Below, piece by piece: positions 52,572 to 62,000 of a DNA stretch of 64,000 nucleotides. The translations under genes were made by a program, and so were the position numbers. The notes under the pieces were generated by a model. That model was not told the DNA's origin. It did no database searches and saw nothing but the letters and a program-made list of their open reading frames with translations. Origin of the DNA: Roseivirga spongicola (GTDB taxonomy: Bacteria; Bacteroidota; Bacteroidia; Cytophagales; Cyclobacteriaceae); NCBI RefSeq assembly GCF_001592965.1, contig NZ_LRPC01000001.1, positions 1,302,001 to 1,366,000 on the forward strand. The letters run 5' to 3'. The number at the start of each line of letters is the position of its first letter. The first letter of the stretch is position 1.

Positions 52572-54626
52572 ATGAAGATGATGAGAAAGCTGATGATGTT
52601 TGCCCTAATGATATTAGCCGTTCAGGCTGCTTGGGCAGAGAGAGATAGTACCCAATATTTACAACCAACAGAATCGCACATGAAAGAGGCGAGAATCATA
52701 ACTCAGATTCTCGATTTTGTGCACTACCGCGACATTGACCTAAATGACTCTCTTTCTTCAGTCATTTTCGACAATTTCATTGAGTCTTTGGATGGTAATA
52801 AAAACTACTTTTTAGAGAGTGATATTAAGTCTTTTGAGAAATACAGATTCACTTTAGACGAAGACCTGAAGCGAGGAAATCTAGTTCCTGCTTTTTACAT
52901 ATTCAACATATACAAAAACCGAATTGAGTCCAGGCTAGACTATGCCTTAGCTCATGCAGGTGATAAGTTCAACTTTCAGAAGAATGAGTCCTTCATGATA
53001 GATAGAGAGGACGAGCCTTATGCGAAGTCTGAAGATGAGCTAGACGAACTTTGGAGAAAGGTTTTGAAGAGCCAAGCTTTAAGCCTAAAACTCAGTGGTT
53101 CTACAGACGAAAAAATAAAAGAGGTACTTACTACTCGCTATGAAAGATTTCAGAGCAATGTAGAGAAATATAACAGCAATGATGTTTTTGAAATTTTCAT
53201 GAATTCATTGACTGAAGCTTTCGACCCGCATACCAATTACTTTACCCCATTAAATGCTGAAGATTTTGAAATGAACAGCAAAAAGTCTTTGGAGGGAATT
53301 GGTGCTACGCTTCAGCAAGACAATGATTATACAAAAATAGTTGAGCTACGACCTGGCGGCCCTGCTTTCAAAAGTGGTGAAGTTAACAAAGACGATAGAG
53401 TTGTGGGAATTGCTCAAGGAGCAGATGGCGAAATGATCAACACTATTGGTTGGAGATCTGACGAGGTTGCTGGCCAAATCAGAGGGCCTAAAGGGACTTT
53501 GGTTAGGCTAGAGCTTTTACCTGCCGGAGCAAGCGCTGGTGCTGAAACTAAAATTGTGACGCTAGTAAGAGACAAAATTAACCTAGATGATGCTAAACCT
53601 GTGAGCGAAGTAATTCAGATGACCGAGAATGGTCAGAAGTATACTTTAGGTGTAATCACTGTGCCAGACTTTTACCTCAATGCAGAGGAAATGGAAACCA
53701 AACCAGATGATTATGCTAGCACAACCAATGATGTAAAAAAGCTCATCAAAGACTTAGAGGCTCAAGGTGTAGATGGTGTTATGCTAGACCTTAGAAATAA
53801 TGGCGGTGGTGCCCTATATGAAGCCATCAACATGTCAGGTCTGTTTATTCCTGGAGGGCCTGTGGTACAAGTGAAGTACCCGCAAAATAGAAAAGATGTA
53901 ATGGACTCTGAAAGCACTGAAATGTTCTATGATGGACCGTTGAATGTGATGATTAATAGATTCTCGGCTTCTGCCTCTGAGATTTTTGCTGGTGCCATCC
54001 AAGATTATAAAAGAGGAGTTATTGTTGGCGAACAGAGTTACGGAAAAGGTACAGTTCAGCAAGTTAGAGGGCTCAATGAGTTTTTAAGACAGTCTACGGG
54101 AGAAGAATTAGGGCTAATGAAATATACCATAGCCAAATTTTACCGAGTAACAGGAAGTAGCACCCAGCATAAAGGGGTGTCTCCAGATATTGAATTCCCT
54201 TCAGTTTATAGCGCTGAAGAATTTGGAGAGAGTTCTCAGCCGAGTGCCTTGCCTTGGGATAAAATTGACGCAACTAATTTCAAGCCACTCAACTATGTAG
54301 ATGATCAAATGCTTGCTTCATTGAAGAAGCTTCATAATCAAAGAATGAAGACGGATCAGTTGTTATTAGACCTTCAGTTTGACATTAATGAATTGAAAAA
54401 GTCTAGAGCCAGAAAAGAAGTTTCTTTGAACTATGATGTTAGAAAAAAGGAGCAAGAAGACTTAGAGCAGCGAAGAGCAGCTAGAGTAAAGGTTGGTGCT
54501 TCACTATCAGAGCTAGAGGCGAATAAGGTAAAAGATCGCTCATTAGACGACTTGAAAGATCCTTACCTCAAAGAAAGTATCAGACTATTGGCCGATCAGA
54601 TTCAGGCCACTAAGAAAAAAGGATAA
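52572..54626 (+). CDS. prc: Carboxy-terminal processing protease, Prc/Tsp type
   Basis: Periplasmic tail-specific protease of 684 residues. The start ATG 52572 gives MKMMRKLMMFALMILAVQAA and a signal peptide ending AWA; an upstream TTG at 52551 adds seven non-signal residues. Features: N-terminal helical domain (DFVHYRDIDLNDSLSSVIFD), PDZ (about 240-330), the S41 catalytic Ser in FSASASEIF and the Lys in SYGKGTVQQ, and a C-terminal DUF3340 region (QRRAARVKVGAS). The length matches E. coli Prc. A strong terminator follows. Confidence 0.93.
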   Translation: MKMMRKLMMFALMILAVQAAWAERDSTQYLQPTESHMKEARIITQILDFVHYRDIDLNDSLSSVIFDNFIESLDGNKNYFLESDIKSFEKYRFTLDEDLKRGNLVPAFYIFNIYKNRIESRLDYALAHAGDKFNFQKNESFMIDREDEPYAKSEDELDELWRKVLKSQALSLKLSGSTDEKIKEVLTTRYERFQSNVEKYNSNDVFEIFMNSLTEAFDPHTNYFTPLNAEDFEMNSKKSLEGIGATLQQDNDYTKIVELRPGGPAFKSGEVNKDDRVVGIAQGADGEMINTIGWRSDEVAGQIRGPKGTLVRLELLPAGASAGAETKIVTLVRDKINLDDAKPVSEVIQMTENGQKYTLGVITVPDFYLNAEEMETKPDDYASTTNDVKKLIKDLEAQGVDGVMLDLRNNGGGALYEAINMSGLFIPGGPVVQVKYPQNRKDVMDSESTEMFYDGPLNVMINRFSASASEIFAGAIQDYKRGVIVGEQSYGKGTVQQVRGLNEFLRQSTGEELGLMKYTIAKFYRVTGSSTQHKGVSPDIEFPSVYSAEEFGESSQPSALPWDKIDATNFKPLNYVDDQMLASLKKLHNQRMKTDQLLLDLQFDINELKKSRARKEVSLNYDVRKKEQEDLEQRRAARVKVGASLSELEANKVKDRSLDDLKDPYLKESIRLLADQIQATKKKG

Positions 54627-54629
54627 AAG

Positions 54630-54656
54630 AAAGGCGGTTGAAAAACCGCCTTTTTT
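54630..54656 (+). terminator. Rho-independent terminator after prc
   Basis: Stem AAGGCGGTT/AACCGCC with a GAAA-type loop is followed by six T; it begins 4 bases after the prc stop. Confidence 0.92.
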
Positions 54657-54706
54657 GTTTTAGTTAACTGTGTCATTCACGAATTAACCATCATTCCTAG
54701 GTTAAC

Positions 54707-54784
54707 CGTCATTCCCGCGTATGCGGGAATCTCAAAATATACTCTGAGTCTCTTTTGAGATTCCCAGTCAAGCTGGGAATGACG
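54707..54784. repeat. Type D nested palindrome, 78 bases
   Basis: Outer arms CGTCATTCCC and GGGAATGACG enclose two small hairpins (CCCGCGTATGCGGG and CCCAGTCAAGCTGGG) and an inner pair GAATCTCAAAA/TTTTGAGATTC, so the whole block can form a cruciform. The GTCATTCCCGC-GCGGGAAT pattern resembles dispersed MITE-like repeats in many bacteria. A decayed piece (TCATTCCTAGG) lies just upstream. Confidence 0.75.
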
Positions 54785-54818
54785 AATCTATTATAGATTC
54801 AGACATTCTTTTTTATTG

Positions 54819-54858
54819 CTAATCGCCCCTAGCCCCCTCTTCAAAAAGCGGGAATAAC
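54819..54858. repeat. Type A repeat, decayed fragment
   Basis: Reads CGCCCCTAGCCCC, then CTCTTCAAAAAGCGGG, close to the second hairpin of the 40.4 kb type A copy but with several changes, so the stem is imperfect. It lies between prc and the TPR gene. Confidence 0.55.
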
Positions 54859-54892
54859 GTGCAAATAGTAGCTACCATGCTTTATGGAAACT

Positions 54893-55921
54893 TCACTGCA
54901 ACCTCTTCATATCCGCTTCTGCGGCAATGTATCCAAAGGCAGCCCAACTAGTTCCATCTAATACCTTTTCAAGGATCTCCTTGGCTTTGTCTGAATCACC
55001 GTTGTATAAATACCAATTGGCCACACCATAGCCTTGGGTAGCTAAACTTAGAGCTACATCATCATTATCGGTTTCAAAAAGCTCCTCTACAGCCAACTCA
55101 CCTTTGTACATTAATAGCCTTTTGTAATAGCTATCGTTTTCTACTATTTCTGTTTTGTAGTCGAGAATCTTATCGAGCATAATCGCATTTGCTACTTCCG
55201 TAAGTTCTTTAGCAGTTTCTAGTACTTTCATTTCAGTAAGAATATTGTTGAGTAACTTCTCAGCTTCTTCCTTTTTCTCCTGTCTCATCAGTGTCATATA
55301 AAGCCAATCAGTTGTAGCAACAAAGAGGTCCAGATTATCGCAATAGTTGTTTAGAAGCTCTTTGTATATTTCTTCGGCTTGCTCAAACTCTCCTTTCAAG
55401 TAATGCGCTAAACCATAATGATAGAGTATGTTGAACTGTGTATTTGAAAGCGGGATGTTAAGCTTATTCGGTGCTCCATCTGGTTCAATTTCTACCACTC
55501 CTTTTGGCATCAATTCATAGGCCTTTTTATAGTCGGCAACGGCTTTGTCAAACTCTCTTAGGCTAATGTATCTGTGCCCTCTATGGCGGTAAAGCTTATA
55601 AGACTCGGGGAATTTCTGGAGGCCATCAGTAAAGACCTCAACAGCCTTCTGGTAATCGGATAGATAGGCGTATCTACGCCCCAACCAGATAGTGTTCATT
55701 TCTGACGGATCTGCTTCAAAGTTTGTTTTAGCCTGTTCCAGGTTATCATTGAGTGCTTTTAATGCGGCTTCAGATCTTTGAGGTATTTTCAGGCTGTCTC
55801 CTAAAAGAGAAATAGTCTGAAATTCTTTCAGCTCATAATGAGTTTCTTTTGGCTCATTGCTGCACGCAGTAAGGCAAATGATCAAAGAGAGTGCAAGGGC
55901 TTTTAATGTTGATTTATGCAT
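54893..55921 (-). CDS. TPR-repeat lipoprotein
   Basis: 342 residues. Signal peptide with lipobox LTAC (Cys20). About four or five tetratricopeptide-like repeats follow, such as WLGRRYAYLSDYQKAVEVFT, LYRHRGHRYISLREFDKAVA and YGLAHYLKGEFEQAEEIYKE. No catalytic motif. It begins directly after the amidohydrolase stop (no gap), so the two are one transcript and the TPR protein may assist or accompany the enzyme. Confidence 0.82.
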   Translation of the reverse strand: MHKSTLKALALSLIICLTACSNEPKETHYELKEFQTISLLGDSLKIPQRSEAALKALNDNLEQAKTNFEADPSEMNTIWLGRRYAYLSDYQKAVEVFTDGLQKFPESYKLYRHRGHRYISLREFDKAVADYKKAYELMPKGVVEIEPDGAPNKLNIPLSNTQFNILYHYGLAHYLKGEFEQAEEIYKELLNNYCDNLDLFVATTDWLYMTLMRQEKKEEAEKLLNNILTEMKVLETAKELTEVANAIMLDKILDYKTEIVENDSYYKRLLMYKGELAVEELFETDNDDVALSLATQGYGVANWYLYNGDSDKAKEILEKVLDGTSWAAFGYIAAEADMKRLQ

Positions 55922-57505
55922 TTACTTATTCGTTAGTTTTAATCTTAAACCGTCTTTCTTCTCTTCCACCATTCTTCTCACATCTTCTAATAGTTTTTTG
56001 GCATCATAAATAATTCCATCCTTTATGGTGTAGACTACTCCACCTGCTCGTTCTACTTCGTTGGCTTCATTCAGTTTTATGAATCCGGTTCCATAAAGCA
56101 TTTTTAAGTTCGCTAAGGGGTTTTCTTCAAGGATTACAAAGTCAGCATATTTTCCAATCTCAACCGAGCCTAACATGTCATCTGCTCCAAGCGCTTCAGC
56201 ACCATTGAGTGTGGCAGACATTATTACTTCTAGCGGATGGAAACCTGCTTCGCGAAGCAATTCTAACTCACGAATAAACCCAAAGCCATAGAGTTGATAG
56301 ATAAAACCAGAATCCGAACCGGCTGTTACTCGGCCACCACGGTTTTTGTATTCGTTTACAAAGGTCATCCACAGCCTATAGTTTTCTTTCCAGGCCACTT
56401 CTTGCTCGGTTCCCCAAGAAAACCAATAAGAACCGTGCGACCTTCTGCTCGGTCGGTAGAAATTCCAAAGACTCGGTAGCGTATATTGGTTGTGCCACTC
56501 GGCCGCATAAGCGCGCATGAGGTCGCGGTTAGCATCGTAAATATTAAAAGTTGGATCTAAGGTAAAATCTAGACTGATGAGCTCATTCATTACCTCATTC
56601 CATTTTTCCGAGTAAGGAGGTGCCGCTTGCTTCCAAAGCTTACCAGCCTCACCAAACCTATCTTGTTCGTTTCTGTAATTATAATCTACGCTGTAATCCT
56701 GAATTTTTCTATCGGTAAACATTGCCTCAGGCAAACCATACCAATGTTCCATTGAAGTGAGCCCTGCTCTGGCAGAATTTAATACGTTCCATCTTACCAC
56801 GTCCATTTGTGCATGGTGCATAGCTGACCGTAGCCCCAATTTCTTATTTTCTTCTAATGCAGCCTGCATAATGTCTGGCGCGGCACCAAAGAATTTAATG
56901 CCATCAGCTCCATTAGCCTTGTTCTGTCTTACCCATTCCCTGGCTTGTTCTGGGGTTGAAATGGGTTCTTTTGCGCCTTGTCCAAAACCGGTATAGGCAA
57001 AAATTCTAGGAGCTGTAATTTCGTTTTTCTTACTCTTTTCTTTGTGTTCGAGCACCCAATCTAGTCCGTTGCCAGCCGAAGGATCACGGATGGTAGTAAT
57101 TCCATGGCCTAACCATAGTTTGAATACATATTCTGAAGGCGTGCCTTGCCCCGTACCGCCAATATGGCCATGCATATCTATAAAACCAGGTAAGAGGTAC
57201 ATGCCCTCAGCATCTAAAACCTTATCGCCTGCACTGGCTTTTGGTCTACTTCTTTCTTCTATAGGTAAACCGGGGTATCCTACGTTATAAATACCCTTAA
57301 TAATGTTTTGCTCTACCACAATATCTACAGGGCCTGTGGGAGGTGCACCATTCCCATTAATGAGAGTTACGCCACGAATAATTAGTTTTTGAAAAGGTCC
57401 TTCTCCCTCTGCTCTGGGAGGGGCTTTCTCTATTTGGGAATAGGAGAGGTGGAATGAGACGAGTGCCAAAGCCAAGAAGCAAAGGCGTAAGGTGAGTTTC
57501 TTCAT
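55922..57505 (-). CDS. Exported metal-dependent amidohydrolase
   Basis: 527-residue exported enzyme of the amidohydrolase superfamily (imidazolonepropionase-like group). The best start is ATG 57505, giving MKKLTLRLCFLALALVSFHL and a signal peptide; a longer frame adds 17 unlikely residues. The metal motif HxH is in GFIDMHGHIGG, later His residues are in MHHAQMDV and MEHWYGL, and the final Asp in VTAGSDSGF. The C-terminal KYADFVILEENPLANLK strand is typical. The substrate, perhaps a peptide or cyclic amide, is not known. Its downstream TPR partner overlaps in context. Confidence 0.87.
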   Translation of the reverse strand: MKKLTLRLCFLALALVSFHLSYSQIEKAPPRAEGEGPFQKLIIRGVTLINGNGAPPTGPVDIVVEQNIIKGIYNVGYPGLPIEERSRPKASAGDKVLDAEGMYLLPGFIDMHGHIGGTGQGTPSEYVFKLWLGHGITTIRDPSAGNGLDWVLEHKEKSKKNEITAPRIFAYTGFGQGAKEPISTPEQAREWVRQNKANGADGIKFFGAAPDIMQAALEENKKLGLRSAMHHAQMDVVRWNVLNSARAGLTSMEHWYGLPEAMFTDRKIQDYSVDYNYRNEQDRFGEAGKLWKQAAPPYSEKWNEVMNELISLDFTLDPTFNIYDANRDLMRAYAAEWHNQYTLPSLWNFYRPSRRSHGSYWFSWGTEQEVAWKENYRLWMTFVNEYKNRGGRVTAGSDSGFIYQLYGFGFIRELELLREAGFHPLEVIMSATLNGAEALGADDMLGSVEIGKYADFVILEENPLANLKMLYGTGFIKLNEANEVERAGGVVYTIKDGIIYDAKKLLEDVRRMVEEKKDGLRLKLTNK

Positions 57506-57577
57506 AAAATTAAAGGTTGACGTATTCAAGATATTGATTTCGTCAACCTTTAACAATAATGCTTTTATAAGCAGGGC

Positions 57578-57946
57578 TTAACTCGTTCCTGTTCTTTTTA
57601 TTCTTGTTAAGTTTAGATCGAAGGTTTGACCTCCTTGAGTCCACTTTCCAATAATTTTGCCATCCTTGGCTTTGCCTTTAAATGTGCCATTATATTGTTT
57701 GATGGTCATTTCTAAGCCTTGTTCGGTGTATTTTACTTCGTCCATCTTGAGCCCGAAAGCATCTTGGCTTGGGCTGTCCATAGTGGCGCCAAGCTCTTTA
57801 TTAAGATAGGTGATATGGAATACGATTTTCAAATCTACGCCTGGAGCCTCAATTTTTCCTTCCCAGTTGCCTATTACATCACCCTTGTCTACCTCTTGAG
57901 GTAGAAGCATGATAATTCCGAATAATAGTGTCAATACAGCTTTCAT
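57578..57946 (-). CDS. Small exported domain usually found before alpha/beta hydrolases
   Basis: 122 residues from ATG 57946, which gives a signal peptide (MKAVLTLLFGIIMLLPQ); a longer frame starts at 58009. The mature part, GNWEGKIEAPGVDLKIVFHI, TMDSPSQDAFGLKMDEVKY and GKIIGKWTQGGQTFDLNL, looks like the N-terminal accessory domain of Bacteroidota alpha/beta hydrolases, but no hydrolase follows: the frame ends cleanly. It may be a stand-alone accessory or a remnant. The assignment is from pattern memory only. Confidence 0.65.
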   Translation of the reverse strand: MKAVLTLLFGIIMLLPQEVDKGDVIGNWEGKIEAPGVDLKIVFHITYLNKELGATMDSPSQDAFGLKMDEVKYTEQGLEMTIKQYNGTFKGKAKDGKIIGKWTQGGQTFDLNLTRIKRTGTS

Positions 57947-58041
57947 GATTTCTGAATTTGGAATCGAAAGTACGAAAATTGTACCAAAGCCAAATGTGGC
58001 CTTCATCAAGTTAAAATTACTTCTCTATGTTAAAGAAATGG

Positions 58042-60600
58042 CTATTGAATTTCGCTTCTTAGAACTTCCAAGGGTGGCTTGCTTACTATACCTCTGCTGT
58101 TGGCTAAACCTATAAGAATGGTGATGCTAGTAATAGAAATATAGACCAGAACAATTGGCAATAGATCAGGAACAAAGGTGGAGTTGAAGGTAAAGTAGGC
58201 TAAGCCCCAGCTTGCTAACAACGATAGTATAATCCCTGATAAGGATGCCAGACTACCTAAAAAGAAATACTCAAGGCTGTTTATGCTGAAGATTTGTCTC
58301 TTGCTCGCGCCCATGGTTCTCAATAATACACTCTCTTTTATACGCTGAAATTTGGAGAGGATGACTGAACTCACTAAAACCAAGAGTCCTGTAAGTATGC
58401 TAAATAGCGCCATGAATCTGATGACAAAGGAGATTTTGCTCAGAATGTTGTCTAAGGTATTTAGAATGAGCCCAACATCAATTACGGATACATTCGGGTA
58501 ATTCTTCACTACTTCTCGCTGGAAGAGAGCGCCTTCTTCAACATCTTTTACACGTGTAATCAGTACATGAAATTGTGGAGCTTGTTCCAATACTCCACTC
58601 GGAAATAGCCCTAAGAAATTGGTTTGAACTCTCTCCCAATCTATTTCTCTGGTGCTGCCTAGTGTAGTGCTAATTGGCACCCCTTGAACGTTCCAGACAA
58701 TGGTGTCGCCAATTTCGATCTTATTTCTTTTGGCATATTCATCTTCTAAACTCACTTGAGGCAGTTCATCTATGTTATTGGGTTTTGTAATTTCTCCACG
58801 TACTATCTTTTCAGATTCAATTAAGCTATCACGATAGGTCACTCGCCATTCTCTTCTGTAAGGGCTGCTGCGCCTTCTGTTGTCTTCTGTGGTATCACTT
58901 ACAACGTCCTCCAAAGTCAGCCCGTTAATAGATTCAATCCTCATGGTGACTACAGGGACTTGCTGAAGTACTGGTAGATCATAAGACTTAGTCAGTTCAG
59001 CCAACTCTTCTACCTGATGACTTTGAATGTCGAACACCATCAGATTAGGACGGTCATTATCCGTAGTTATTTCTACCTGACTAATTAATAGAGCCTGAAT
59101 AAAGTAGAGCGTAGTGATCAGCGCTGTTCCCAAACCGATAGAGGCAATGAGCACCGAAGTTTGGTTGTTTGGTCGGTATAGGTTAGCTAGACTTTGGCGC
59201 CAAATGTAGCTCCAACTAGCCGGGAAAAATCTTTTCACCAGCCACATGCTGAATCGGGCCACTAATGCCAAAAAGCCGAATGAGAAAGCAATGAAAAGCG
59301 TAAATACAACACTGTCTCCTAAACTGCCAATTTGGATGAAAGCGAAGACGATTACAAACAACAGTATCCCTACGTAGATAAGCCATTTGAGCTTATCTTT
59401 CAAAGCATTATTGTCCGCTTCAATTCCTCTTAAGGTAATTAATGGCGAAGCTTTTCGTACACTCACTAAAGGTGCTAGCGCGAAAAGAATTGAAACAAAA
59501 ATTCCAGTGAGCAAACCGCCTAATATAGATGGCCACGAAAGCGCAATGTTTACTTCGACAGGAAGAAATTCGCCAAATACTTTAGGCAGAATGGTCTGAA
59601 TGAAGGTTCCCGCAAGTGCACCTAAAAACGATCCAATAAAACCTGCAGCACCAATTTGAATCAGGTAAATGAGGAAGGTATCTTTTCCAGAAGCACCTAA
59701 ACACCTAAGTATGGCAACCGAGCGAATTTTGTCTTTGATATAGATGTGAACCGCACTGGCCACACCAACACAACCCAAAAGGAGCGCAACAAAGGCTACT
59801 AGGTTAAGGAAATCAGCTAGATCATCGAAGGTCTCTCCAGTTTCTTCCTTTCTCTCTTCTATGGTTTCGCTACTAATGTCTTGAATGCGGAGGGTGTCAC
59901 TGTCTTCACGGATTTGAGCTTCAATATCAAAGCCTTCTGGTGGGTCGGTAAATTTGTAAAATCTTCTGTAGTATACCCTGCTGCCTTTTTGAATCAGTTC
60001 GGTATCGTCTAAATATTTTAAAGGAATGTAGACGGCAGGAGCTACTAAGGTAGCGCCCAGTGATTGTGATGGAGAAGAAATTAATGAACCCTCAATTTTG
60101 AAATTGACCAAGCCAATGCGGATGGAATCTCCAACTTCCACATCAAATTGAATCATCACGCTTTGGTCTACCAGAGCCTTTCTCTCACCATCTCTGAAGG
60201 TAGCCTCAGCATTGGCAGGCTCTGTTTCTATTTTTCCGTAGTAAGGGAAGTCACCTTCCAAAGCTCTTACATCAACCAATCGGCTTTCCTGATTCTTCGG
60301 GAAGAAAACCATGGAGGCAAAGCTGTTTTCGTAAGAAACTTCGTGAGCCAATGTGTCTACTAAGCCATAATTGAAGGTAGAGTCATTGCTGCCTAATTCT
60401 AAATCGGCACCGAGCAGTTCTTTCGCCTGACTGTTAATATCATCCTTCAAATTATCGCTGAAGGAATTAATGGCCACCAAGGCTGCAATGCCAATGATGA
60501 TAGACGAAATAAAGAGGAAGAGTCTCGATTTGCTTCTACGACTATCTCGCCAGGCCATTTTGAATAGCCATTTCCAATCTGTTTTCGACTGACTATCCAT
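58042..60600 (-). CDS. YbbP-like FtsX-type permease
   Basis: 852-residue inner-membrane permease of the YbbP type: N-terminal helix (LFLFISSIIIGIAALVAINS), a large periplasmic domain, a central pair of helices, a second periplasmic section, and a last set of helices near the C-terminus. The QTSVLIASIGLGTALITTLY segment near 480-500 is a second FtsX unit. It overlaps the end of the ATPase gene by one base and is thus co-expressed with it. Together they resemble E. coli YbbA-YbbP, which lies next to tesA, as here. Confidence 0.87.
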   Translation of the reverse strand: MDSQSKTDWKWLFKMAWRDSRRSKSRLFLFISSIIIGIAALVAINSFSDNLKDDINSQAKELLGADLELGSNDSTFNYGLVDTLAHEVSYENSFASMVFFPKNQESRLVDVRALEGDFPYYGKIETEPANAEATFRDGERKALVDQSVMIQFDVEVGDSIRIGLVNFKIEGSLISSPSQSLGATLVAPAVYIPLKYLDDTELIQKGSRVYYRRFYKFTDPPEGFDIEAQIREDSDTLRIQDISSETIEERKEETGETFDDLADFLNLVAFVALLLGCVGVASAVHIYIKDKIRSVAILRCLGASGKDTFLIYLIQIGAAGFIGSFLGALAGTFIQTILPKVFGEFLPVEVNIALSWPSILGGLLTGIFVSILFALAPLVSVRKASPLITLRGIEADNNALKDKLKWLIYVGILLFVIVFAFIQIGSLGDSVVFTLFIAFSFGFLALVARFSMWLVKRFFPASWSYIWRQSLANLYRPNNQTSVLIASIGLGTALITTLYFIQALLISQVEITTDNDRPNLMVFDIQSHQVEELAELTKSYDLPVLQQVPVVTMRIESINGLTLEDVVSDTTEDNRRRSSPYRREWRVTYRDSLIESEKIVRGEITKPNNIDELPQVSLEDEYAKRNKIEIGDTIVWNVQGVPISTTLGSTREIDWERVQTNFLGLFPSGVLEQAPQFHVLITRVKDVEEGALFQREVVKNYPNVSVIDVGLILNTLDNILSKISFVIRFMALFSILTGLLVLVSSVILSKFQRIKESVLLRTMGASKRQIFSINSLEYFFLGSLASLSGIILSLLASWGLAYFTFNSTFVPDLLPIVLVYISITSITILIGLANSRGIVSKPPLEVLRSEIQ

Positions 60601-61295
60601 TAGACTTCTAGAGCTTGGTTTAAGCTGTTGCTAATGATTCTTCCTCCTTTAAGCTGAATCACTCGGTCGGTTTTCTTGGCCAGTTCATTATCATGGGTAA
60701 CTAGCACAAGTGTAGTTCCCAATTCTCTGTTCAGGTCGAAGAGTAGGGACTCAATTTTCACCGAGGTTTCTTCATCTAGGTTACCAGTTGGCTCATCGGC
60801 AAATAGGATTTTTGGTCTGTTTGAAAAGGCTCTCGCAATTGAAATTCTTTGTTGCTCACCACCTGAAAGTTGAGTAGGGTAGTGGTCGTGTCTTTCGGCC
60901 AAACCTACTCTCGCTAGCAAATCCATAGCTCGGTCTTTAATGCCTTTTTCGCCTCTCAATTCCATAGGAACCATAATATTTTCAAGGGCTGTAAGTGTTG
61001 GAAGAAGTTGGAAATTTTGGAATACGAAGCCCACATGCAGGTTTCTAACTCTGGCTCTTTCATCTTCATTGAGCGAATCCAACTTGGTGCCATTCAAAAT
61101 AACACTACCAGAAGAGGCTCTGTCTAAACCTGCACAAAGGCCAAGCAACGTAGTTTTTCCACTACCTGAAGAGCCAACAATACTCAGTTTGTCTCCAGGT
61201 TCTATGGAAAAACTAATATCAGAAAGTACCGTTAATGCTTTGGTTCCGCTTTGGTAGGTTTTAGAAAGTTGAGAAACCTCCAGAATATTAGGCAT
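60600..61295 (-). CDS. YbbA/LolD-type ABC transporter ATP-binding protein
   Basis: 231-residue ATPase. Walker A GSSGSGKTT at about residues 38-46, the ABC signature LSGGEQQRISIARA and Walker B FADEPTGNLDEET followed by VTHD. The GFVFQNFQLLPTLTALENIM segment is a mark of the LolD/MacB/YbbA group. It is the first gene of a two-gene transcript with the YbbP-like permease and is divergent from tesA. Confidence 0.9.
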   Translation of the reverse strand: MPNILEVSQLSKTYQSGTKALTVLSDISFSIEPGDKLSIVGSSGSGKTTLLGLCAGLDRASSGSVILNGTKLDSLNEDERARVRNLHVGFVFQNFQLLPTLTALENIMVPMELRGEKGIKDRAMDLLARVGLAERHDHYPTQLSGGEQQRISIARAFSNRPKILFADEPTGNLDEETSVKIESLLFDLNRELGTTLVLVTHDNELAKKTDRVIQLKGGRIISNSLNQALEV

Positions 61296-61385
61296 ATAAA
61301 TTGAATTGATGATTTATATTCAAAAGACGCAAGAACCAAAAATAAGTTCACTGGTTCTGAATGTATAAAGAAATTTACGCTCGAA

Positions 61386-62000
61386 ATGTTTAGACTCGCT
61401 TTCATTGCCCTCTTTAGTTTGTTTAATCTCTTTCCGATGTCTCAAGATCAACCCAAAAGGATTGTCTTTTTTGGCGATAGCATAACCGCTGGTTATGGGA
61501 TTCCGATTGAAAGTGCTTTTCCTGCCCTGATCCAAAAGAAAATCGAGGAGGCAGACCTAGATTATCAGGTCATCAATGCTGGGCTTAGTGGAGAAACTAC
61601 TGCCGGAGGATTAAACAGAATCGACTGGATTTTAAGGTCGAAGCCAGATGTGTTTGTACTGGAGTTGGGAGGGAATGATGGTCTTAGAGGTTTGAGCATG
61701 GAGGAATCTGAGAAGAACCTAAAGGCCATGATAGAGAAAGTGAGAAAGGCGAACCCTAAGGCCGAGATTATTCTGGCGGGCATGCAAATTCCGCCAAACT
61801 TGGGGCAAGAGTACACTTCTAAATTCAAGTCGCTGTTTCCAGATGTGGCAAAAGAGATGAACACCAAACTGATTCCGTTTCTATTAGAAGGTGTTGGAGG
61901 AGACCCAAAACTGAACCTTTCAGACGGCATCCATCCGAACCAAAAAGGGCATGAAATAGTGGCCGAAACAGTTTGGGAATACCTTAAACCAATGCTCTAG
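61386..62000 (+). CDS. tesA: SGNH hydrolase, TesA/arylesterase type
   Basis: 204-residue exported esterase or lysophospholipase/thioesterase. Signal-like N-terminus (residues 1-19). SGNH blocks are visible: FGDSITAGYGI (Ser), NAGLSGETTAGG (Gly), LELGGNDGLRG (Asn) and DGIHPNQKGHEI (Asp and His). It is divergent from the ybbA-like gene across about 90 bases, the same arrangement as in E. coli. Its last four bases overlap the convergent gene at 61997. Confidence 0.9.
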   Translation: MFRLAFIALFSLFNLFPMSQDQPKRIVFFGDSITAGYGIPIESAFPALIQKKIEEADLDYQVINAGLSGETTAGGLNRIDWILRSKPDVFVLELGGNDGLRGLSMEESEKNLKAMIEKVRKANPKAEIILAGMQIPPNLGQEYTSKFKSLFPDVAKEMNTKLIPFLLEGVGGDPKLNLSDGIHPNQKGHEIVAETVWEYLKPML

